13,611 bases of DNA, taken from contig JAQBPZ010000331.1 in the NCBI GenBank assembly GCA_028287225.1, positions 1-13,611 of the forward strand, read 5' to 3'. Positions within the stretch are counted from its first letter, which is position 1; each line of letters begins with the position of its first letter. A program made the position numbers and the translations under genes. Under the pieces are notes generated by a model. It was not told the DNA's origin. It made no database searches and saw only the letters and a program-made list of their open reading frames with translations. This DNA comes from Gemmatimonadota bacterium (GTDB lineage Bacteria; Gemmatimonadota; Gemmatimonadetes; Gemmatimonadales; Gemmatimonadaceae). Shown piece after piece: positions 6,064 through 11,274 of the stretch.

Positions 6064-6731
6064 CGGCCCGCCATGGCGACCGCCGGTGCAAAGCCCAGGT
6101 CCGCGGCGACCGTCAGCAGCTTCTCCTGCAGCAGGCGGCGTCCGCGGAAGAGGCGCGAGCGCACCGTGCCGATGGGTACACCCATCACTTCGGCGGCGGA
6201 TTCGTAGGTCATGTCTTCCACGTCGACGAGGATGACCGCGGAACGGAAGGGCTCGGACAGCTCGTCGAGCGCGTCCCGGAGAGCCGGCGCGAGATCCACC
6301 CGCGCGTAGATGTCGTCGTAGCCACGCTCCCGTGCCGCGGCGTAGACCGACCCGGCGGCGACGGCGTCCTGCTCGCCGTCCGCGAGGTCTACCGTGGGCC
6401 GCTGCCGCTCCCGCGACCGCAGGAACACGTTGCGGCAGATCGTGAACAGCCACCGGCGGCAATCGGTTCCGGGGATGAAGGTATGCCAGGAGCGATACGC
6501 ACGCAGGTAGGTCTCCTGCACCACGTCGTCGGCGTCCGACTCGTCGCGCGTCAGGGAGAGCGCGAAGCGGTAGACGTCGTCGATCCAGGGAAGGGCGTCG
6601 CGCTCGAAGGCGATATCGCGAGCGGCGTCGCCCGGCAGGGCTGGCGTCCTTGGCTCGACGTCGGTCGCCATGCCCGCGGCCTCGGAGTCTGCTCCGATGC
6701 CTGCGGGATGCGAATAGGTAGCCGTGGTCAT
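6060..6731 (-). CDS. ECF-family RNA polymerase sigma factor
   Basis: The 223-residue protein has sigma region 2 at about residues 45-108 (YRFALSLTRDESDADDVVQE, then RRWLFTICRNVFLRSRER) and region 4 at about 150-205 (LDELSEPFRSAVILVDVEDM, and VPIGTVRSRLFRGRRLLQEK with the recognition helix). Region 3 is absent, as usual for ECF sigmas. The first 40 residues are a poorly conserved extension; Met21 at 6671 is a possible shorter start. ATG 6731 is preferred to the in-frame TTG at 6746, as it gives a short leader of about 24 bases from the promoter. The gene is coupled to the zinc-finger anti-sigma gene. No second copy of an ECF-type promoter was seen, so self-activation is not obvious; a housekeeping promoter with a palindromic operator precedes it. 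Confidence 0.94.
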   Translation of the reverse strand: MTTATYSHPAGIGADSEAAGMATDVEPRTPALPGDAARDIAFERDALPWIDDVYRFALSLTRDESDADDVVQETYLRAYRSWHTFIPGTDCRRWLFTICRNVFLRSRERQRPTVDLADGEQDAVAAGSVYAAARERGYDDIYARVDLAPALRDALDELSEPFRSAVILVDVEDMTYESAAEVMGVPIGTVRSRLFRGRRLLQEKLLTVAADLGFAPAVAMAGR

Positions 6732-6747
6732 GTCTGAAACGCTCAAT

Positions 6748-6765
6748 TAGTTGACTAGTCAACTA
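6748..6765. promoter_or_regulatory. 18-bp perfect palindromic operator over the -10 box
   Basis: TAGTTGACTAGTCAACTA at 6748-6765 is fully self-complementary. It covers four of the six bases of the -10 box and the likely start of the sigma operon, which is the usual place for a repressor. Each half holds GTTGAC, and a GTCAAC at 6786-6791 gives a further half-site across the -35 box. The form resembles operators of MarR-type winged-helix dimers, from memory; no such regulator gene lies in the window. Confidence 0.7.
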
Positions 6766-6790
6766 TACACTGATTGAACTGAAAAGTCAA
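6762..6790 (-). promoter_or_regulatory. Housekeeping sigma promoter of the sigma/anti-sigma operon
   Basis: On the minus strand TTGACT (6790-6785) and TATAGT (6767-6762) are separated by exactly 17 bases, each at least 5/6 with consensus. The start would be near 6755, about 24 bases before the ATG at 6731. This is the clearest standard promoter in the window, in an AT-rich island unlike its surroundings. Confidence 0.85.
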
Positions 6791-6798
6791 CCGGCGCC

Positions 6799-6855
6799 GG
6801 GCTGGCGGAGCGGGGTCGGGCCGGGTCCAGCTCCGGCCCGACCCCGGTCCAGCCC
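6799..6855 (+). other. Long GC-rich hairpin upstream of the DMT exporter gene
   Basis: CGGGGTCGGGCCGG (6811-6824) pairs perfectly with CCGGCCCGACCCCG (6833-6846) around an 8-base loop. A second tier, GGGCTGG (6799-6805) with CCAGCCC (6849-6855), extends the foldback beyond a small internal loop. It lies between the divergent sigma operon and the exporter gene. No T-run is next to it. It could insulate the two promoters or act as leader structure if the exporter is also read from further upstream. Confidence 0.65.
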
Positions 6856-6884
6856 GCCGGCCGCTGCCCCCTGTCCTCCCCGAT

Positions 6885-6890
6885 TAGCTT
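6885..6890 (+). promoter_or_regulatory. Start-proximal -10 box suited to a leaderless transcript
   Basis: TAGCTT at 6885-6890 fits the TANNNT form of a -10 box and ends seven bases before the ATG at 6898, so transcription would begin at or next to the start codon. There is no Shine-Dalgarno sequence. No convincing -35 box is visible. Confidence 0.45.
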
Positions 6891-6897
6891 GCGCCGC

Positions 6898-7818
6898 ATG
6901 CGCTCCCGCCTCATCGCCGCGTTCGCGGCCGTCTACATCGTCTGGGGCTCCACGTACCTGGCGATCCGCTTCGCCGTGGAGACTCTGCCGCCCATGCTGA
7001 TGGTGGGCACGCGGTTCCTGATCGCCGGGGCCGTGCTGCTGCTCTGGGCGCGCTGGCGCGACGGCCAGCGGCCCACCCGCCAGGACTGGGCGACGAGCGC
7101 CGTGAGCGGCACCCTGATGCTGGCCTGCGGCAACGGCGCGGTGGTCTGGGCCGAGCAGCAGGTGCCGTCGGGGATCGCGGCGCTGCTCGTGGCCGTGGTG
7201 CCGGTGTGGATGGTGCTGCTCGACTGGCTGCGGCCCGGCGGGCGCCGTCCCGGCGCCGCGGTGTTCGGCGGCCTGGCCCTCGGGCTGGCCGGCCTGGTGC
7301 TCCTCGTGGGGCCGGCGTCGCTCCAGGGCACGGGCGGCATGGACCGCCTGAGCGTCGCCGTGCTGCTGTGCGGCTCCCTGTGCTGGGCGCTCGGCTCCGT
7401 CTACACCCAGCGCTCGCCGCGAGCGACGTCGGGCAACGTCGGCTCCGCGACGCAGATGCTCGCCGGCGGCGTCAGCTCGGTGCTCATCGCGGTCGTGCGC
7501 GGCGAGCCGTCGCAGCTCGACCTCGCGCACGCCTCGGCACGCTCGCTCGGCGCGCTCGGCTACCTGATCGTGTTCGGCTCGCTCATCGGGTTCACGGCGT
7601 ACCTCTACATGCTCGCCCACACCACCGCGGCGCGCGCGGCCACGTACGCGTACGTGAACCCGGTGGTGGCCGTGCTGCTCGGCTGGGCCTTCGCGAACGA
7701 GCCCGTCACGCCACGCACCCTCGTCGCCGCCGCGGTGATCCTCGGCGGCGTGGCGACGATCACCCTGGCGCGCGACACCACGCCGCGAGTCGCCGAGCCG
7801 GAGCGCGCCGCGGCGTGA
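6898..7818 (+). CDS. DMT/EamA family transporter (YedA-like)
   Basis: The 306-residue protein is made of two EamA repeats, about residues 5-138 and 150-290, with ten membrane helices expected, the normal form of drug/metabolite transporters. Typical features are AVYIVWGSTYLAIRF near the N-terminus, TRFLIAGAVLLLW in helix 2, 'CGNGAVVWAEQQVPSGIAAL' in helices 3-4, and 'AATYAYVNPVVAVLLGWAFA' in the second repeat. Relatives export amino acids or related metabolites from the cell; the substrate cannot be named. ATG 6898 is chosen over TTG 6889 because the TAGCTT box would start transcription at 6898. It is divergent from the sigma operon and convergent with the M61 gene. Confidence 0.92.
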   Translation: MRSRLIAAFAAVYIVWGSTYLAIRFAVETLPPMLMVGTRFLIAGAVLLLWARWRDGQRPTRQDWATSAVSGTLMLACGNGAVVWAEQQVPSGIAALLVAVVPVWMVLLDWLRPGGRRPGAAVFGGLALGLAGLVLLVGPASLQGTGGMDRLSVAVLLCGSLCWALGSVYTQRSPRATSGNVGSATQMLAGGVSSVLIAVVRGEPSQLDLAHASARSLGALGYLIVFGSLIGFTAYLYMLAHTTAARAATYAYVNPVVAVLLGWAFANEPVTPRTLVAAAVILGGVATITLARDTTPRVAEPERAAA

Positions 7819-7843
7819 CGACAGCGAGTCCGCGCGGCAAGAG

Positions 7844-7949
7844 CCTCAACGCAGAGGACGCGGAGTAAACCGCAGAGGACGCAGAGGACTGCCTCGCTCG
7901 AGCCTCCTCTGCGCCCTTTACGTTCTACTCTGCGTCCTCTGCGTTGAGG
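7844..7949. repeat. CAGAGG-type palindromic repeat between DMT and M61 genes
   Basis: A 24-base arm at 7844-7867, beginning CCTCAACGCAGAGGACGC, is inverted at 7926-7949 with one mismatch. Inside, a second pair of CGCAGAGGA type faces TCCTCTGCG. The element fills the gap between the convergent exporter and peptidase genes. The sequence type (CAGAGGACGCAGAGG) recurs at 11060-11267 and at the right edge. It has no coding capacity. Confidence 0.85.
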
Positions 7950-7976
7950 CAGTTGCAGTTGCAGTTGCAGTTGCAG
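7949..7976 (+). repeat. GCAGTT hexamer tandem repeat
   Basis: Four perfect GCAGTT units followed by GCAG lie between the palindromic repeat and the end of the peptidase gene, 13 bases outside the stop codon. It is a simple repeat that may vary in length by slippage. Confidence 0.85.
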
Positions 7977-7988
7977 GCAGAGATGAGA

Positions 7989-9596
7989 TCAGCGCGACGT
8001 CATGCGCCCCGACGTCCACCCGTCGCGAATCACGCGCTGCGCCGGCGTGGCGTCCGGGACTTCCTCGATGCGCCACCGCGCGTCGCGCACGATGCGCAGC
8101 CCCGCCTGCGCGAGCAGCGCGTCGTAGTCCAGGTCCTCGGTGCCGCCCACGTGGCGCGCGAACCAGTCGTGCATGTTCTCGCGCGCCACTTCGCTCGCCG
8201 CCGCCTCCACATCCGCCTCGGTGTAGCCGCGGCCCTGGAGGTAGTACGACGCGTTCTGCGCGTTCCAGGTGCGTCGCTTGAGCGTGTTGAACACGTCGTC
8301 CAGCGAGCGGGTGTTCGCCGAGCGGGCGCGCAGCCACAGGTCCAGGTAGAGGGCGAGCCCGGCGCCCTTGGTGTAGTAGCTGATGAAGGTGTTCTGCCCA
8401 TTCGTCGGCTGCTGCTGCACGGCACCGTCCCAGAACGGCGCGTGGAACGACGACATGCGCGCCGAGACCTCCTTGCGACCCGGGGCGGTGAGGTTCGTCG
8501 CGATGGTGCCCGCCATGGTCCGGTAGAACTCCGGCAGCCCCGTGACGCCGCTCCGGTGCAGCGCCGCCTGCCCGTAGTACTGCGTCCATCCCTCGGCCAC
8601 CCAGAGGCTGGGCTGGTACTGCTCGCGCGTGTAGTCGAATGGGCCGAGCGCTGCCGGGCGCACCCGCTTCACGTTCCACACGTGGAAGTATTCGTGCGCC
8701 GCGGTGCTGATGCCGGGGAGCACGGGCAGCGTGTCGTTGCCGTTGAGGAAGGAGCGGGAGTCGATGACCTGCGTGGAGTAGAGGTGCTCCATGCCGTCGC
8801 CGCCGGGATAGCCGATGTTGAACAGGAAGGTGTACTGGTCCAGCGGCGGCGGCGTGAACACGGAGTTCTCGTAGCGCACGATCCGCTCGACGTCGCGCAC
8901 GAAGCGCTCGCGCACGCCAGCCGGCATCGGGCCGTTGTGGTGCACCATCGTGCGGTACTTCCGCGCGTCCACGGTGAATGAATCCACCGCGAGCTGCGGC
9001 GCGACCTCGGTGGGCGTGTCGATGAGGCGGTCGTAGTTCTCGAAGCGGTACACGAGCTGGTTCGCCGTGCGCGTGTCGCCGTTGAGCACGCGCCAGCCGG
9101 CCGGGGGCGCGATGGTGAGCGACACCGGATCCTGCTTGTGGTCTTCCACGTACATGAAGAGCGACGCGCCGTTCCAGTTGGCGTGCGCAGTGTCGAGCAC
9201 GCTGAAGGTGCCGGAGAGCGCATTGTCGAACGAGCGGTACCGGATGCGCACGCTGCGTGCACCACCGGTGCTCACCACCCATCGCGAGCCGGTCGTCTTG
9301 TCCCACGCCAGCGGGCGGCCCGCCGCGTCGGTCGCCGTGAAATCCTGGACGTTCTTCGCGAAATCCATCTTGGCGTAACGGCCCGGCGACCACACGGGCA
9401 GCTGCAGCGGCAGGGTCGTGCCGCGCGCGCCGTCGATGTCGATGGCGATCTCGTAGAGATGCGACGCCGGATCGGGCATCGCGATGCGATACGCGATCGC
9501 AAGCGGTGCCGCGGACGCCGCACGGCGCTGGGCGGGAAGGGCGAGGGGAACGAGCGCGAGCAGGACGAGTGAGCGGATCGGACGCGGGAGGCGCAC
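7989..9596 (-). CDS. M61 family metallopeptidase, secreted, without PDZ domain
   Basis: The 535-residue protein is an M61 (glycyl aminopeptidase type) metallopeptidase. It starts with a signal peptide (MRLPRPIRSLVLLALVPLAL, cut near AQR). The N-terminal beta domain (30-210) includes LQLPVWSPGRYAKMDFAKNV. The catalytic domain has HEYFH at 301-305 (zinc ligands H301 and H305, catalytic E302) and LWVAEGWTQYY with the third ligand E335. A further conserved segment is ISYYTKGAGLALYLDL at 405-420. M61 proteins usually end in a PDZ domain; here only about 30 residues (ARWRIEEVPDATPAQ onward) follow the catalytic part. The start is GTG at 9596, the first in the frame, without a good ribosome binding site. 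It acts outside the cytoplasm. Confidence 0.92.
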   Translation of the reverse strand: MRLPRPIRSLVLLALVPLALPAQRRAASAAPLAIAYRIAMPDPASHLYEIAIDIDGARGTTLPLQLPVWSPGRYAKMDFAKNVQDFTATDAAGRPLAWDKTTGSRWVVSTGGARSVRIRYRSFDNALSGTFSVLDTAHANWNGASLFMYVEDHKQDPVSLTIAPPAGWRVLNGDTRTANQLVYRFENYDRLIDTPTEVAPQLAVDSFTVDARKYRTMVHHNGPMPAGVRERFVRDVERIVRYENSVFTPPPLDQYTFLFNIGYPGGDGMEHLYSTQVIDSRSFLNGNDTLPVLPGISTAAHEYFHVWNVKRVRPAALGPFDYTREQYQPSLWVAEGWTQYYGQAALHRSGVTGLPEFYRTMAGTIATNLTAPGRKEVSARMSSFHAPFWDGAVQQQPTNGQNTFISYYTKGAGLALYLDLWLRARSANTRSLDDVFNTLKRRTWNAQNASYYLQGRGYTEADVEAAASEVARENMHDWFARHVGGTEDLDYDALLAQAGLRIVRDARWRIEEVPDATPAQRVIRDGWTSGRMTSR

Positions 9597-9624
9597 GGCG
9601 GGCGGGGGTGCAGGGTGCGGGGAC

Positions 9625-9656
9625 GAGAAAGCGCCCGGAACGTGGTCCCGGACGCT
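9625..9656 (-). terminator. Probable terminator after the PepSY gene
   Basis: On the minus strand AGCG-t-CCGG pairs with CCGG-g-CGCT around a short loop (9656-9630) and is followed directly by TTTCTC. It lies downstream of the PepSY stop at 9701 and upstream of the M61 start. This separates the two genes into different transcripts. Confidence 0.5.
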
Positions 9657-9700
9657 CTCAAGCTCCCTCTCCGCCGCTCATGCCGCAAGCGGCACGAGGG

Positions 9701-10117
9701 TCAGGGGTTCCGTGCGGCCGAATCGCGCTTGGCATTCAGGAGCTTCTTGTTCTCCTTGTGATGCAGCACCGTGGATTTCAGGCCGCCGTGCTGCTCGGCC
9801 TCGATGACCGCACCGGTCATCGCATCCACGGTCACCGTCGTCTCGCGCTTGCTCTTGTTGAGCACCTGGACCTGGTACACGAGTCGATTGTTCTTCGTCT
9901 CGAGCTTCGCGGAGCTGACCTCGCCCCAGTCCGCGTGCGCGCGGGCAATGGCGAACGCGGAATCGGCGGAGACCCTCGCGGAGGCGGCGAGCGACGGATC
10001 GGCCTTGACCTTGACCCTGGCGGCGGTACTCGGCTGAACCTGTCCAGTGACCGTCTGGGCGGCGACGGGAAGGCCGGCGGCCACGACGAGCGCGGCTCCG
10101 AAGAACAGTGATTTCAT
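9701..10117 (-). CDS. Secreted PepSY-domain protein
   Basis: The 138-residue protein has a signal peptide (MKSLFFGAALVVAAGLPVAA, cut before QTV), then one PepSY domain at about 49-108: VSADSAFAIARAHA, a charged strand ending in LVYQVQVLNKSKRETTVTVD, and AMTGAVIEAEQHG. PepSY domains bind or inhibit peptidases, or act as small envelope modules; the actual role of single-domain proteins is not known. The tail is basic (HHKENKKLLNAK). ATG 10117 has AGGAG at a good distance upstream. The gene lies between the crotonase and M61 genes on the same strand; the M61 peptidase is a tempting partner, but a terminator-like hairpin separates them. Confidence 0.85.
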   Translation of the reverse strand: MKSLFFGAALVVAAGLPVAAQTVTGQVQPSTAARVKVKADPSLAASARVSADSAFAIARAHADWGEVSSAKLETKNNRLVYQVQVLNKSKRETTVTVDAMTGAVIEAEQHGGLKSTVLHHKENKKLLNAKRDSAARNP

Positions 10118-10134
10118 TGGGACGACTCCTGTCT

Positions 10135-10167
10135 GAGGTGATCGGTCCGCCTGAAGACGGACACCTC
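10135..10167 (-). other. Hairpin in the leader of the PepSY gene
   Basis: GAGGT (10135-10139) and GTCCG (10145-10149) pair with CGGAC (10158-10162) and ACCTC (10163-10167), with a five-base bulge on one side. It lies between the crotonase stop and the PepSY ribosome binding site. It could end the upstream transcript or structure the PepSY leader; no T-run is present. Confidence 0.4.
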
Positions 10168-10197
10168 GTCCTACTGCACGATGTACTCCATGTTGCC

Positions 10198-10992
10198 TCA
10201 TCTCCCCCGGAAGGACGGCATCCGCTTCTCGCGGAACGCGTTCATGGCCTCTCCGACGTCCGCCGTGGTGAAGCAGGTCTTGATGTGCACGAGCTCGGTG
10301 CGGAGCTGCGCATCGAGCCCGGTGTCGAAGCTCTCGACCAGCAGGCGCTTCGTGAGCGCATGGGCCAGAGGAGCGCCGGCAGCGAGCTGGGCTGCATACG
10401 CCGCCACCGAGCTCATGAAGCCGCCGTCGTCCACGACGCGCGCCGCGAGCCCGATGCGCTCCGACTCCGCTGAGTCGATGTCGCGGCCGGTGAGCAGGAT
10501 GTCGGCGGCGCGCGCGAGCCCCACGTGCCGCGGCAGGAACCAGCTGACGCCTGCGTCGGGGCTCAGGCCGCGCCGCACGTAGCCCGCCGTCATCTTCGCG
10601 GACGCGGCGACGAGCCGGATGTCGCACGCGAGCGCCAGCCCGAACCCCGCACCGGCGGCTGGTCCGTTCACCGCGGCGATCACGGGCTTCTCGCAGCGCG
10701 TCACCGCGAGCACCCACTGCCCTACCCAGGCGTAGGGATCGAGTCGCTCGGCGCGCGTCGCCGTCGGAAGCTCCGGGGGCGCGGACAGGTCGAGCCCCGC
10801 GCAGAAGGCGCGACCCGCACCGGTGATGACGACGACGCGCACCGCGTCGGCGCGCCCCGCCTCCTCGAGGGCCGCCGCGAGCGACGCGGCGAGCGCGCCG
10901 TTCACGGCATTCAGCTTGTCGGCCCGGTCCAGCGTGATGGTCCGGACGCCGTTGGGCAGCGTCTCGATCTTCAGGTGCGCGTGGTCTGTCAT
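10198..10992 (-). CDS. Enoyl-CoA hydratase/isomerase family protein
   Basis: The 264-residue protein is a full-length crotonase. It has the CoA-binding and oxyanion loop GAGRAFCAGLDLS (58-70) and the signature KPVIAAVNGPAAGAGFGLAL (102-121) followed by ACDIR. The catalytic region reads RRGLSPDAGVSWFLPRHVG, with Asp146 where PaaG and dienoyl-CoA isomerase-like members have Asp; classic hydratases carry a pair of Glu residues. The C-terminal end is FREKRMPSFRGR, typical of acyl-CoA-binding crotonases. It would act on an unsaturated acyl-CoA in beta-oxidation or in aromatic acid breakdown. Isomerase activity is somewhat more likely than hydration, given Asp146. The start at 10992 is six bases from a TATGTT box, so the message may be leaderless. 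Confidence 0.9.
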   Translation of the reverse strand: MTDHAHLKIETLPNGVRTITLDRADKLNAVNGALAASLAAALEEAGRADAVRVVVITGAGRAFCAGLDLSAPPELPTATRAERLDPYAWVGQWVLAVTRCEKPVIAAVNGPAAGAGFGLALACDIRLVAASAKMTAGYVRRGLSPDAGVSWFLPRHVGLARAADILLTGRDIDSAESERIGLAARVVDDGGFMSSVAAYAAQLAAGAPLAHALTKRLLVESFDTGLDAQLRTELVHIKTCFTTADVGEAMNAFREKRMPSFRGR

Positions 10993-10998
10993 GCGGGC

Positions 10999-11004
10999 AA
11001 CATA
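10999..11004 (-). promoter_or_regulatory. Start-proximal -10 box of the crotonase gene
   Basis: TATGTT (minus strand, 11004-10999) lies six bases before the ATG at 10992. Its spacing is like that of the exporter gene's TAGCTT box. No ribosome binding site is present, so leaderless translation is likely. Confidence 0.45.
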
Positions 11005-11059
11005 CGACCGTAGCCCGCGGCGGGCAAAGCTCGCATTCCGGGCGATGGTAGATCAACTG

Positions 11060-11267
11060 CTTCAACGCAGAGGGCGCAGAGGGAACAGCGAGGACGCGGA
11101 GGACTGCCGCTCAGGCATTCCCCTCTGTGCCCTCTGTGTCCTCTGTGGTTGAACGCCATTGCAAGAGCGTTTTACCACAGAGGTCACGGAGGGCACAGAG
11201 GACTGCTTGCAGCGCATTGCCCTTCTCCGCGTCCTCGCTGTTCCCCTCTGCGCCCTCTGCGTTGAAG
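11060..11267. repeat. Nested palindromic CAGAGG-type repeat
   Basis: Outer arms at 11060-11101 and 11225-11267 are inverted copies over 42 bases, differing by one inserted G. Inner arms of 27 bases at 11122-11148 and 11175-11201 match at 25 positions. Together they fold into two stacked hairpins. The element fills the gap between the VWA stop (11275) and the crotonase promoter (11004). It is built from the same CGCAGAGGGCGCAGAGG and GAGGACTGC units as the copy at 7844-7949. Confidence 0.88.
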
Positions 11268-11274
11268 CCAGGGC

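Noticed and set aside
7949..7976. CRISPR or phase-variable coding repeat
   Set aside because: Units are six bases with no spacers, and the run lies outside the stop codon of the peptidase gene.
9701..11065. A 454-codon minus-strand frame joining the crotonase region to the PepSY protein
   Set aside because: Only the final 138 codons (from 10117) are real; the part over the crotonase gene is the wrong phase of it.
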